From Hyphomonadaceae bacterium UBA7672 (GTDB lineage: Bacteria > Pseudomonadota > Alphaproteobacteria > Caulobacterales > Hyphomonadaceae), in NCBI GenBank assembly GCA_002483135.1, contig DLHI01000010.1, forward strand, positions 71,033 through 135,032: a stretch of DNA of 64,000 nt. Reading direction: 5' to 3'. The position numbers and the translations under genes were made by a program. Under the pieces are notes generated by a model. It worked only from the letters and a program-made list of their open reading frames with translations. It was not told where the DNA came from and searched no databases. This document shows positions 9,600 through 18,406 of the stretch, one piece after another; positions within the stretch are counted from its first letter, which is position 1, and the number at the start of each line of letters is the position of its first letter.

Positions 9600-9815
9600 A
9601 GCCACCCAAAAAATGGAAAGCGTCGCCATGATCGCGACAACGACAGGCGAGAGCGTATCCGTGCCGAAGATTCACAGTACTGCGAACATCACCGCCACAT
9701 CGACGATGGCGTCGTCGCGCGAGCAGATCCAGACGGAGCGCATGTCCGCGTCGTTGCGCCTGAAGCGGAAAAGCATCAGCGCTGCACCTGTATTGGCGAG
9801 CAGGGCGAATCATCA
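9600..9815 (-). pseudogene. CDF cation transporter fragment
   Basis: On the minus strand this stretch encodes a broken match to the second half of the intact CDF gene at 17210-17863, including the counterparts of FRFRRGDSDMRSVW and CSRNDAIGNVAVM. DNA similarity is obvious by eye between about 9700-9800 and 17378-17480. The N-terminal half is absent, and the fragment stops about 25 bases before the IS6 remnant begins, which suggests that the insertion caused the truncation. The longest open frame here (9583-9819) is not the transporter frame. Confidence 0.6.
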
Positions 9816-9839
9816 ACAATGCGCATCACGTCATTGCCC

Positions 9840-10115
9840 TGTGTGGTTGCGCGAGAACAACCGAGCCTAGAACCCGCATCTCTCGATCCCTCGACGAGAG
9901 CGAAGACTGCAGCAGTTCAAGAGCTGAACATGAGCACAGCAGCAGCTCGAAACGCATGCCGCTGTCTAAAACACCTTCAACATACAGCGGCGTCTGCTGA
10001 ACCGCAGCGCGACGCTGGGACTTCACGCACACGCGGAATCTGTATGGAGCAGGGCGGTCGCGTGATCACCGCGGGCTCTGCCAATGGCTACGAACCCCGG
10101 ACTTAGTTGACCTGA
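9840..10115 (+). pseudogene. IS6-family transposase remnant
   Basis: Only the 3' third is left. It starts at GCGCGAGAACAACCGAGC (the NNRAE region holding the catalytic Glu), passes through degraded copies of the FKS, AVYNTF and RHL segments in shifting frames, and ends at AGTTGACCTGA (10105-10115), which resembles the right end of the element at the window's left edge. The first two catalytic Asp regions are missing, so it cannot be active. Confidence 0.7.
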
Positions 10116-10181
10116 AGCCTCTCTTCCATTCGCTTGGAAGTCAAAGTCCCCAAAGTCCAAATGAGCACGAAGCGCGCAGCG

Positions 10182-10199
10182 GTTGCGTTATAACGTAAC
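10182..10199. promoter_or_regulatory. 18-bp palindrome, candidate operator
   Basis: GTTGCGTTATAACGTAAC is a near-perfect inverted repeat (GTTGCGTTA against GTTACGTTA, one mismatch) in an otherwise empty stretch, 87 bases before the first gene of the second RND operon. The regulator is unknown, and the sequence does not match a MerR or CsoR site. It is best read as a possible operator of a dimeric repressor. Confidence 0.35.
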
Positions 10200-10286
10200 T
10201 CTTTGCGCTTGCTCGGCAGGTTCACAAGCCGCTCAGCCGCGTCACGATATCTTATGGTCCGTTTAAGCAATCACAGCTAGGACAAG

Positions 10287-10691
10287 ATGTCCGCAGCTAC
10301 TATGTTCGGCTCCATGTTGTTCGGTTCACCTGTTGAAGCACTGATGAGGCTCGCGCGTGCCGCGATTGCCTCGCTGTTGCTTGTCGGTGTGCCGCTGGCC
10401 GATGCCGTCGCTTGCGGGGGTGAGGACTTCGCTACTGTGAGCGAGAGTTCCGCTGACGTTGAGACCCCTGAAGCTGTGGGCGCCGTTGCTGCCCAGCATG
10501 ATGACCATTCGCAAGCACCGGACGATGGCCAGCACTGCATTCATGGTCACTGTCATCACGCGACGACGCTTAGGGGCGACGAGGCAAAGTCTGGTCCTGT
10601 CTCCGAAGCGCAGATTGAAGTCGCCGCGTTGCCAACTAGCGTCGCCGTGAGCCGCATCGCGCACGGTCTGGAACGCCCACCCAAAGCCTGA
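10287..10691 (+). CDS. CzcI-like secreted His-rich leader protein
   Basis: 134 residues from ATG 10287. An alternative start at 10344 (MRLARAAIASLLL) gives a cleaner signal peptide ending ADAVA. The mature part is acidic and His-rich, with QHDDHSQAP and the cluster QHCIHGHCHH, and it ends ERPPKA. A Cys/His patch followed by a terminal RPP motif is shared with the leader proteins of the other two RND operons and resembles CzcI. It precedes czcC by 63 bases. Periplasmic metal binding or a regulatory role is inferred. Confidence 0.6.
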   Translation: MSAATMFGSMLFGSPVEALMRLARAAIASLLLVGVPLADAVACGGEDFATVSESSADVETPEAVGAVAAQHDDHSQAPDDGQHCIHGHCHHATTLRGDEAKSGPVSEAQIEVAALPTSVAVSRIAHGLERPPKA

Positions 10692-10754
10692 AGTCAAAGT
10701 GGATCGCGCGCCGCTCGACGCGCTGAATTGATACTCTGATTTCAGGGATTCCCT

Positions 10755-12002
10755 ATGTCTTCGATCAATCGCGTCTGCGGACGCATTGCGCTCGTGTGGG
10801 CGCTCGCGGCTATGGCTCCGACAGGGGCGGCGGTATGGGCGCAAACGGCCCCCAAGCCCATGACGTTGGCTGAGGCGCTCGATATGGCGAGGATTAACTC
10901 GCCGTCCATCGGGATTGCCAATGCGCAGGTTGAAGCGGCTCAGTCTCGTCAGACGCAAGCGGGCGCGGGCATAAATCCCGAACTTAGCTACAGCGTGGAA
11001 AACTTCGGCGGCAATGGTCTGCTGAGCGGGATGGACGGCTCGGAATCCACGATTGGACTGTCGCAGCAGCTTGAGCTTGGTGGAAAGCGGGAAGCTCGCA
11101 GTGAAACCGCCGGAAGGCTCGTGGACGCAGCAGCAATCCGAGCGCTCATTTCCCGCGCTGATCTCGATCAGGCAGTGCGTGAACGGTTTGCTGATTTGTC
11201 GGCCGCTGAGGAGCGCCTCGAACTTGCCCGGTCGGCCCGCGAACGCGCCAATCGGCTTTCTGGATTGGCGCAGTCACTTGTTGATGCCGGGCGCGAGCCG
11301 CCGTTGCGTCTTCTTCGGGCTCAGGCGCAGGCCGCTGCGGCAGAGGCGCAGTTCAACATCGCGACTGCAGAGCTTTCCGCCGCACAACGGGCCCTATCGG
11401 CCTTGTGGGGCGGGGGGAACGATTTCGTTGATGCAGTAGGCCCTTGGGAGTTTCGGAGGACCGAGGAACGGTTGAACGCCGCTCCCGACGATACGCTCGA
11501 CTACCGTTTGGCGAAGGCTGAACACGAGGTTGCGGAGGCAGCACTGCGGCTCGAGAAATCCAATGGTTGGGTTGATGTGACCGTGAGTGCTGGCTTTCGA
11601 AGGTTCGAGGCCACCGGAGATCAGGCGTGGATCGCAGGCGTCAGCATTCCAATTCCTATCCAGAATACGAACGGCGGCGCTATCGCCGCCGCACGTGCCG
11701 AGGACCGCGCCGCTGAACTTCAAGTCTCAATGGCGCTGGTCGAGGCAGTCCGAAAGCTTAACGATGCCCGCTCGGCGTTTGACGCGGCTGACGCACGTGC
11801 ATCAGCTCTTGAGAACCAGGCTGTGCGTCAGGCCGAGGAAGCACTCAACCTCGCGCAGATCGGTTACGAGGCCGGACGATTTCAACTGATTGACGTGCTC
11901 GACGCGGAAGAGGCGTTCGCAAGCATCCGCAATGCCCTGATCGACGCAAAGCTCGCGCGCGCGAAAGCTGCCGCCGCGCTCATCCGCGCCAACGCCAACT
12001 AG
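10755..12002 (+). CDS. czcC: outer-membrane efflux protein CzcC
   Basis: A 415-residue TolC-family protein with a signal peptide ending AVWA. Two OEP repeats follow, with INPELSYSVENFGG, FRRFEATGDQAWIAGVSIPIPI and YEAGRFQLIDVLDAEEAF typical of CzcC/CnrC. It forms the outer-membrane part of the second tripartite exporter. The gap to czcB is 11 bases, so the two are cotranscribed. Confidence 0.9.
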   Translation: MSSINRVCGRIALVWALAAMAPTGAAVWAQTAPKPMTLAEALDMARINSPSIGIANAQVEAAQSRQTQAGAGINPELSYSVENFGGNGLLSGMDGSESTIGLSQQLELGGKREARSETAGRLVDAAAIRALISRADLDQAVRERFADLSAAEERLELARSARERANRLSGLAQSLVDAGREPPLRLLRAQAQAAAAEAQFNIATAELSAAQRALSALWGGGNDFVDAVGPWEFRRTEERLNAAPDDTLDYRLAKAEHEVAEAALRLEKSNGWVDVTVSAGFRRFEATGDQAWIAGVSIPIPIQNTNGGAIAAARAEDRAAELQVSMALVEAVRKLNDARSAFDAADARASALENQAVRQAEEALNLAQIGYEAGRFQLIDVLDAEEAFASIRNALIDAKLARAKAAAALIRANAN

Positions 12003-12013
12003 GGGGCAGACAC

Positions 12014-13261
12014 ATGAAGCTGACGAAACAAAACCTCCTGATTGGTGGAACAGCGGCAGTACTGCTCGTTGGCGGCATTGCGGCGAGCTCGATCCTCACT
12101 GGCGGGCATCCCAGCCATGAAGGCGAAACCGCTGAACAGCATTTGGCAGAGCTCGGGTTCGTAACGCAGGCCGACGGCGATCATGATGATCATGGAGACG
12201 AGGAAGCCGGCCACGAGGGTGAAGAGCATGCCGAAGGCGAAATAGAGATCGATGCCGAAGCCATTGAGCGCGCGGATATTGGTCTGGTCACGGTAGCCGT
12301 GGGCGCTCTTGGTGCGGAGATCGCGGGGCAGGCTACTGTCACCGCAGCGCCGAACGGTGAAGCGATCCTGACGGCGCGCGCTGCCGGAGCCATCACCGAC
12401 ATCCGTAAACGACTGGGCGATCCCGTGGCTCGTGGTGAAACTGTGGCGCTCGTTCTCAGCTCGGACGCCGCCGCGCTTTCGGCCGCCTTGACCAATGCAA
12501 AATCCCGTCTGGACCTCGCGAGAACCAAGTTCGAGCGCGAAAAGACGCTGTTTGAATCCAAGGTCACATCAAGACAGGACTTCGAGACCGCCGAGGCCGA
12601 ACTGGCTCAGGCCGAAGCAGAGCATCGTCGAAGTGAGTCCGCGGCGCGCGCTGCGGGTGTTTCAAGCGATGGTCAGTCGGTGGCGATCACCAGTCCAATC
12701 AGCGGACGCATAACCGCAATCGCACCTGCCACGAAACTCGGAGCCTATGTATCGCCGGACACAGAGCTTTTCCGAGTTGCCGACCCGTCGAAAATTCAGA
12801 TCGAAGCGGCGATACCTGTCTTCGACGTACAGCGCATCAAGCTGGGCGATCCTGCCTCCATAGAGGTCAACGGACGCTCGCTTGCTGCAAAGGTGCGTGC
12901 GATTACGCCATCGGTTGACGCATCCAGTCGCGCGGCCACGGTCGTACTCGACCTGACAAATCCTGATTCGGCTGTGCAGCCCGGTCAGTTCGCGCGCGCC
13001 TTGATCCGGCCAGCTTCGCCCAGCGTCGATCAGGGCAGGTTCGTGCTTCCGGAAGAAGCCGTTCAAAACGTCGAAGGTCGCGATGTCGTGTTTGTTCGAA
13101 TAGCCGACGGCTTTCTGGCGACGCCGGTAACAGTTGGTCAGCGCAGTGGCGGTCGCGTGGAGATCGTTGAGGGATTGCAGCCGGGCCAAGTCGTAGCGGG
13201 TCGCAAAGCATTCGTGCTCAAGGCCGAACTCGGCAAGGGCGACGCCGGTCACGATCACTGA
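12014..13261 (+). CDS. czcB: RND periplasmic adaptor CzcB
   Basis: This 415-residue membrane-fusion protein has an N-terminal anchor, then a strongly acidic, His-rich segment (GDHDDHGDEEAGHEGEEHAEG) likely to bind divalent metal. The alpha-hairpin, lipoyl-like and beta-barrel domains follow, and it ends in GHDH. CzcB links pump and channel and collects periplasmic Zn, Co or Cd. It lacks the heavy-metal-binding and CusF domains seen in the CusB of this island, consistent with a divalent-metal substrate. Confidence 0.9.
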   Translation: MKLTKQNLLIGGTAAVLLVGGIAASSILTGGHPSHEGETAEQHLAELGFVTQADGDHDDHGDEEAGHEGEEHAEGEIEIDAEAIERADIGLVTVAVGALGAEIAGQATVTAAPNGEAILTARAAGAITDIRKRLGDPVARGETVALVLSSDAAALSAALTNAKSRLDLARTKFEREKTLFESKVTSRQDFETAEAELAQAEAEHRRSESAARAAGVSSDGQSVAITSPISGRITAIAPATKLGAYVSPDTELFRVADPSKIQIEAAIPVFDVQRIKLGDPASIEVNGRSLAAKVRAITPSVDASSRAATVVLDLTNPDSAVQPGQFARALIRPASPSVDQGRFVLPEEAVQNVEGRDVVFVRIADGFLATPVTVGQRSGGRVEIVEGLQPGQVVAGRKAFVLKAELGKGDAGHDH

Positions 13262-13298
13262 CCCAGGCAATCTTCATTCAAAGATAGAGCACGCAGCC

Positions 13299-16200
13299 AT
13301 GATTGCCCGCATTCTCTCACTGTCGATTCGCGCTAGGTACATCGTCGTGTTCGCGACGTTGCTCGTCGCAGCCTTCGGCGTGTTCAACCTGCTGCGTCTG
13401 CCCATCGACGCCGTGCCTGACATCACTAACAAGCAGGTCCAGATCAACACGTCAGCGCCTGAGCTTGGTCCGCTTGAGATCGAGAAGCGCGTAACTTTCC
13501 CGGTCGAAACGGCGCTCGCGGGCATCTCCGGTCTTGAAAGCACAAGATCCATTTCGCGGAATGGCTTCAGCCAAGTCACCGCTGTCTTCACGGAAAGCAC
13601 GGACATCTATTTTGCAAGGCAGCAGGTGACTGAGCGCCTCGCGCAATCGCGTGACACGCTGCCGGAGAACGTCCAACCAACCATCGGTCCCATCACGACG
13701 GGCCTTGGCGACATATTCATGTGGACGATTGAGTTCGCGAGCCGTGATCCGAAGGCGGGCGTGGCAAACGATGGAAAGCCCGGCTGGCAGAGCGACGGAA
13801 CGTTCCTGACTCCCGAAGGCGAGCGCCTGACCGACGAGGTGTCGCGAGGAGCCTATTTGAGGACGGTGCAGGACTGGATTGTCCGGCCGCAGATGCGTTC
13901 AATCGCAAACGTCGCGGGCATCGACTCCATCGGAGGCTATGAAAAGCAGTACGTTGTCGAACCGGACCCGGCTAAATTGGCGGCGTTCGGCATCTCCTTT
14001 TCGGAGTTGGCCCAGGCGCTTGAGAGCGCGAACCTGTCGGTGGGGGCCAACTTCCTGCAAAGGGGAGGAGAGTCGTATCTGATCCGTGCTGACGCACGTG
14101 TGCGCTCGCTCGATGAAATTCGCCGCGCGGTTGTCGCCAATCGCCAAGGTGTGCCGGTAACGGTTCAGGACTTGGCTGATGTGCGCGTTGGTGGAGAACT
14201 TCGCACCGGCGCGGCCACAAAAAACGGCGAAGAAGTCGTCATCGGCACGGCGTTCATGCTCACCGGAGCCAATAGCCGCACAGTTGCGTCCGACGTCGGT
14301 GTGCGGCTGGACGAGGTCGCCAGATCGCTTCCTCCCGGTGTCGTGGCAAACGTTGCCTATGACCGATCCAAGCTTGTGAATGCGACAATCACGACAGTTG
14401 AGAAGAACCTCGCTGAAGGGGCTCTCTTCGTGATCGTCATATTGTTTTTCCTGCTCGGGAACATCCGCGCTGCGCTGATCACCGCGCTGGTCATCCCGCT
14501 ATCCATGCTGATGACGGCCATCGGCATGAACGAGCTGGGGGTGTCGGGAAACCTGATGAGCCTTGGCGCGCTCGATTTCGGGCTCATTGTCGATGGCGCT
14601 GTGATCATTGTCGAAAACTGCCTGCGCCGCCTTTCGGAACGGCAGCATCACGAAGGAAGGTTGCTGACGCTGAGTGAGCGTCTCGGGGAAGTGACGGAAG
14701 CCTCCAAGGAAATGATTCAGCCGACCGTATTCGGTCAGGCGATCATTCTTCTTGTCTATGCGCCGATGCTGGCGTTCACCGGCGTCGAGGGCAAACTGTT
14801 CTCGCCTATGGCGATCACCGTGATGCTTGCCCTTGCTGCAGCCTTCATCCTGTCACTGACATTCGTTCCGGCAATGGTCGCGATCTTCGTTCGTGGCAAG
14901 GTCTCGGAAAAGGAAGTTGCCATCATTCGGGTGACAAAGGCTGGCTACGCGCCGCTCCTCCGTGGCGCGGTCCGGGCACCTGTTCCAGTAATCGGCGCGG
15001 GGGCTGCGATTTTCGCTTTCGCTGCGTTCCTGTTCACGACACTTGGACAGGAGTTTACACCCCAGCTCGACGAGAAGGATTTGGCGGTGCAGTCGTTGCG
15101 CATTCCGTCCACGTCGCTGGATCAGTCGCTGGAAATGCAGAGGCGGGTCGAACGAGCTATCGTTGCACTGCCCGAGGTCGAGCGTGTCATGTCGAAGACT
15201 GGCACCGCCGAAGTCGCCGCCGATCCGATGCCCGTGAACATCTCTGATGGCTTTGTGATCGTGAAGCCAGAGCATGAGTGGCCTGACAGGTCGATCAGCA
15301 AGGAAGACCTTGTCGCCAAGATCGAAGATGCGATCAGCGCCGAAGTAGGCAACGCGTTCGAGTTCAGCCAACCGATTGAGTTGAGGTTCAATGAGCTTAT
15401 TTCAGGCGTGAGATCGGACGTTGCCGTGAAGCTCTACGGTGACGATCTGGATGCGCTTGGTCCGGTCGCGCAGCAGATCGCCACCACCTTGCAAGGTGTC
15501 CCCGGCGCTGCCGACGTGAAGGTTGAGCAGACACAGGGCTTTCCTGTCCTGGATGTACAATTCAATCGCGATGCTATCGCGCGGTATGGTCTGACGGTCG
15601 AAGATGTGGCCGACTCGGTTGCATCAGCACTGGGAGGCCGCGAGGCCGGCCTCGTTTTCGAAGGCGACCGCCGATTCGAGATCGTGGTGCGGGTTGCCGA
15701 CACAATTCGGAACAGTGTTGAATCCATCGGCGGCCTGCCGGTCATGCTGCCTGAGGTCGAGGGTCAGCCTCGCCTGAGCGTACCGCTCCGCTCACTTGCC
15801 GAGTTTCAGTTCACCGAAGGGCTCAATCAGATCAGCCGTGAAAACGGAAAACGCCGTATCGTGATCCAGGCGAACATTCGCGGACGCGACCTCGGCGGGT
15901 TCGTTGGAGAAGCGCAGGCCAAGGTGGCGCAAGTCGCGCTGCCGCCGGGCGTGTATGTGGAGTGGGGTGGTCAGTTCGAGAACCTGCAGGCCGCACAGGC
16001 ACGCCTCGCGATTGTCGTGCCGATCTGCTTCGCCCTCATCCTTGTGCTGCTGTACATTGCGCTCGGTGGTATTGCGCCGGCGCTGGCGGTCTTCTCGGCT
16101 GTGCCGATGGCGCTGGCGGGGGGGGTATTTGCTCTCGTCGCGCGCGGACTTCCATTCTCCATTTCTGCGGCAGTGGGCTTCATCGCACTCTCGGGTGTCG

Positions 16201-16538
16201 CCGTGCTCAACGGGCTCGTCATGATGACAAGTATCCGCAAGCGCCTCGACGCGGGCATGCCGCTTGATGATGCGATCACAGAGGGCGCTGTCGAACGCTA
16301 TAGGCCGGTGCTGATGACGGCGCTGGTGGCGGCGATTGGTTTCGTGCCAATGGCGCTCGCAACCGAAACCGGCGCGGAGGTGCAAAGGCCACTCGCGACG
16401 GTGGTGATCGGAGGCCTCATTACAGCGACGGCGCTGACGTTGTTCGTATTGCCTGCGATCTGCAAGCTCGTGCTGAGGCGCAAAGCGCGCCACCAACAAG
16501 ACCCGGAGGACGGGCTCGCCATGCAGCGCGCGGACTAA
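13299..16538 (+). CDS. czcA: divalent-metal HME-RND pump CzcA
   Basis: A 1079-residue inner-membrane proton antiporter. Helix 4 contains DFGLIVDGAVIIVEN with Asp 426, Asp 432 and Glu 439, the proton-relay trio of the CzcA (HME1) class. The start MIARILSLSIRARY and the FELISGVRSDVAVK-type cleft segment are also usual for the family. An insertion of about 25 residues near residues 145-175 makes it longer than the third pump. The substrate is probably Zn, Co or Cd; the exact preference cannot be read from sequence. Confidence 0.93.
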   Translation: MIARILSLSIRARYIVVFATLLVAAFGVFNLLRLPIDAVPDITNKQVQINTSAPELGPLEIEKRVTFPVETALAGISGLESTRSISRNGFSQVTAVFTESTDIYFARQQVTERLAQSRDTLPENVQPTIGPITTGLGDIFMWTIEFASRDPKAGVANDGKPGWQSDGTFLTPEGERLTDEVSRGAYLRTVQDWIVRPQMRSIANVAGIDSIGGYEKQYVVEPDPAKLAAFGISFSELAQALESANLSVGANFLQRGGESYLIRADARVRSLDEIRRAVVANRQGVPVTVQDLADVRVGGELRTGAATKNGEEVVIGTAFMLTGANSRTVASDVGVRLDEVARSLPPGVVANVAYDRSKLVNATITTVEKNLAEGALFVIVILFFLLGNIRAALITALVIPLSMLMTAIGMNELGVSGNLMSLGALDFGLIVDGAVIIVENCLRRLSERQHHEGRLLTLSERLGEVTEASKEMIQPTVFGQAIILLVYAPMLAFTGVEGKLFSPMAITVMLALAAAFILSLTFVPAMVAIFVRGKVSEKEVAIIRVTKAGYAPLLRGAVRAPVPVIGAGAAIFAFAAFLFTTLGQEFTPQLDEKDLAVQSLRIPSTSLDQSLEMQRRVERAIVALPEVERVMSKTGTAEVAADPMPVNISDGFVIVKPEHEWPDRSISKEDLVAKIEDAISAEVGNAFEFSQPIELRFNELISGVRSDVAVKLYGDDLDALGPVAQQIATTLQGVPGAADVKVEQTQGFPVLDVQFNRDAIARYGLTVEDVADSVASALGGREAGLVFEGDRRFEIVVRVADTIRNSVESIGGLPVMLPEVEGQPRLSVPLRSLAEFQFTEGLNQISRENGKRRIVIQANIRGRDLGGFVGEAQAKVAQVALPPGVYVEWGGQFENLQAAQARLAIVVPICFALILVLLYIALGGIAPALAVFSAVPMALAGGVFALVARGLPFSISAAVGFIALSGVAVLNGLVMMTSIRKRLDAGMPLDDAITEGAVERYRPVLMTALVAAIGFVPMALATETGAEVQRPLATVVIGGLITATALTLFVLPAICKLVLRRKARHQQDPEDGLAMQRAD

Positions 16539-16544
16539 CAGACA

Positions 16545-17156
16545 ATGGGGCACGAGGCTGTCAAGGCTGCATCAGGCAAGCAGAGGCGTACGCTTCTGAT
16601 CGTTTTCTTCTTGAACCTGCTTCTGTTCCTCTCACTTGGGGCAGCGGGGTTAATCAGCGATTCGAGCGCGCTTGTCGCGAACGCCGTAGACAATTTGTCA
16701 GACACGGCAGTGTACGCGCTGAGCTGGCTGGCCGTTGGAAAGTCAGCAAAGCTCAAGCGCGGCGCGGCTCGGATTTCAGGAGCGATGCTGATTGCATTTG
16801 CGGGCGTCGTTCTGCTCGACGCGCTGCGAAGGCCATTCTTCGGACCTGAGCCCGTCGGCCTGATTATGATGGGCATGGCCGCGTTCGCGGCTGTCGTGAA
16901 CCTGGCTTGTCTCTATCTGCTGAAGCCCCTTCATTCGCAGGACGTAAACCTGCGAGCAGCACAAACGTTCAGCGCCAACGATTTCTACTCCAATGGCGGC
17001 ATCGTCATCGCCGGCCTTCTGGTTTGGTGGACTGGCTCGTGGATACCCGATGTGATCGTCGGTCTGGTGGTGGCGGTCGTCGCTCTCCTTGGTGGACTTG
17101 AAATTCTCCGCGACACCAATGGAGAAAGCGAACCGGCCGATGCGGAGCACAAATGA
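16545..17156 (+). CDS. CDF-type cation transporter, short
   Basis: 203 residues with about six transmembrane helices and both CDF metal-site motifs: SDSSALVANAVDNLSD in helix 2 and SANDFYSNGG in helix 5. It lacks the C-terminal cytoplasmic dimerisation domain of longer CzcD proteins. CDF proteins move Zn, Cd or Co from cytoplasm to periplasm by proton exchange. The gene begins 6 bases after czcA, so it is probably the last gene of that operon and feeds the periplasmic exporter. Confidence 0.85.
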   Translation: MGHEAVKAASGKQRRTLLIVFFLNLLLFLSLGAAGLISDSSALVANAVDNLSDTAVYALSWLAVGKSAKLKRGAARISGAMLIAFAGVVLLDALRRPFFGPEPVGLIMMGMAAFAAVVNLACLYLLKPLHSQDVNLRAAQTFSANDFYSNGGIVIAGLLVWWTGSWIPDVIVGLVVAVVALLGGLEILRDTNGESEPADAEHK

Positions 17157-17209
17157 AATCGGGCCGCGCCGTTGTCGAAGTACGCGGAATTTATCATAGC
17201 TGCGGCTGA

Positions 17210-17863
17210 CTATTCGGCCGCGACCATCGCGCCGCGCTTCGTGGCTCGCATTTCCGACAAGGCTTGGCGCATGATGGTTGATCCGCCGGAGATGCCCAGC
17301 GCCGCCATGCTGACCGCGACGATGAGGTCCGGCCACAGGGTGCCTGTGCCGAACACGCCCAGCGCAGCCAGCATCACTGCAACATTGCCAATGGCGTCGT
17401 TGCGCGAGCATATCCAGACCGAACGCATGTCCGAGTCACCGCGCCGGAAGCGGAACAGCATCAGCGCCACGCCGGCGTTGGCGATAAGGGCGACGAACCC
17501 GACAACGCCCATGACATCCGCGTGCGGCGCTGCCCCGCCAGTCACCACGCGCCATCCCGCGCTGCCTACGACCCACAGGCCCAGCGCCAGCAGCGTCGCG
17601 CCCTTGAAGAAGGCCGTACGCGAACGAACAGCCAGACCCATCCCCACGACGAACAGGCTGATGGCGTAGTTCGCGCTGTCGCCCAGGAAGTCGAGCGCGT
17701 CAGCTTGCAGGGCAGACGAAATTGCCGCGAAGCCCGCCGCAATTTCGACCGTGAACATCGTGGCGTTGACCACCAGCGCGATCCAGAGGCAGCGCCGCCA
17801 GATCGGGTCCACTTTCGGCCCCGCGTTTGATGCGCAGGTGTCGTGTTCGCAGCATCCAGGCAT
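17210..17863 (-). CDS. CDF-type cation transporter with Cys-rich N-terminus
   Basis: A 217-residue protein with about six transmembrane segments and the CDF motifs QADALDFLGDSAN and RNDAIGN. It starts with MPGCCEHDTC, a cytosolic Cys/His cluster that could bind soft metals before transport. It is transcribed away from a MerR-type regulator, through a promoter with the textbook MerR layout, so metal-induced expression is likely. A truncated paralogue lies at about 9600-9815. The substrate is probably Zn, Cd or Pb, judged from the regulator's cysteines. Confidence 0.87.
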   Translation of the reverse strand: MPGCCEHDTCASNAGPKVDPIWRRCLWIALVVNATMFTVEIAAGFAAISSALQADALDFLGDSANYAISLFVVGMGLAVRSRTAFFKGATLLALGLWVVGSAGWRVVTGGAAPHADVMGVVGFVALIANAGVALMLFRFRRGDSDMRSVWICSRNDAIGNVAVMLAALGVFGTGTLWPDLIVAVSMAALGISGGSTIMRQALSEMRATKRGAMVAAE

Positions 17864-17897
17864 CGTTCAGGCTCTCGACAAATCACCGATGAGGACC

Positions 17898-17928
17898 AAT
17901 CTGCACCCTGTAGTCACTTCAGGGTCAA
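17898..17928 (-). promoter_or_regulatory. MerR-type metal-inducible promoter and operator
   Basis: Reading on the minus strand towards the CDF gene, the -35 TTGACC (17928-17923) and -10 CAGATT (17903-17898) are separated by 19 bases, the stretched spacing that MerR activators correct by DNA distortion. The operator is ACCCTG-N9-CAGGGT at 17905-17925 and lies within the spacer. The -35 end is only three bases from the merR start codon, so the regulator may also control its own gene. Confidence 0.85.
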
Positions 17929-17931
17929 GCG

Positions 17932-18348
17932 ATGTCAAAAGGTGAAACCGGCAGCTATTCGATCGGCGCTCTTGCCGAAGCGACTGACACCAAGGTGGAA
18001 ACCGTCCGCTACTACGAACGGATCGGACTTCTGCCTGAACCCGGCCGCACCGCCGGGAACTATCGCGCCCATACTGAAGACCATCTGGCCCGGCTGAGTT
18101 TCATTCGTCGTGCCCGCGACCTCGGCTTTACTCTGGAACAAATCCGTGCCTTGCTCGGGCTGGCCGACCAAAAGGATAAAGACTGCCGCGTCGTAGACGC
18201 GATGGCGCGCGGCCAAATCTCCGCCATCGACCGAAAGATTTCGGACCTGAGGGCGCTGCGCCGTGAGTTGAGCGACCTGCTCGGTCAGTGCCGGCAAGGC
18301 ACGATAGCGGACTGCCGCATCATCGGCGCGCTGTCGCCGTGCGAATAG
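17932..18348 (+). CDS. MerR-family metal sensor (CadR/PbrR/ZntR-like)
   Basis: 138 residues: an N-terminal winged helix (YSIGALAEATDTKVETVRYYE), a dimerisation helix and a C-terminal metal loop. Cys 85, Cys 120 and Cys 128 sit where the ZntR/PbrR/CadR metal ligands lie, and an extra Cys at 137 ends the protein. That set indicates Zn, Cd or Pb sensing, not Cu (CueR lacks the first Cys). The operator in the divergent promoter fits the family. Its likely target is the adjacent CDF gene. Confidence 0.9.
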   Translation: MSKGETGSYSIGALAEATDTKVETVRYYERIGLLPEPGRTAGNYRAHTEDHLARLSFIRRARDLGFTLEQIRALLGLADQKDKDCRVVDAMARGQISAIDRKISDLRALRRELSDLLGQCRQGTIADCRIIGALSPCE

Positions 18349-18406
18349 CTGTTCCACGCGGACGCAATGAAGGTATCAGTCATCGCCGTTCACGACGCCG
18401 CCGCAC

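Noticed and set aside
9583..9819. Minus-strand open frame of 78 codons
   Set aside because: It overlaps the CDF fragment but in a different frame from the transporter match, so it is not the gene remnant and has no domain of its own.
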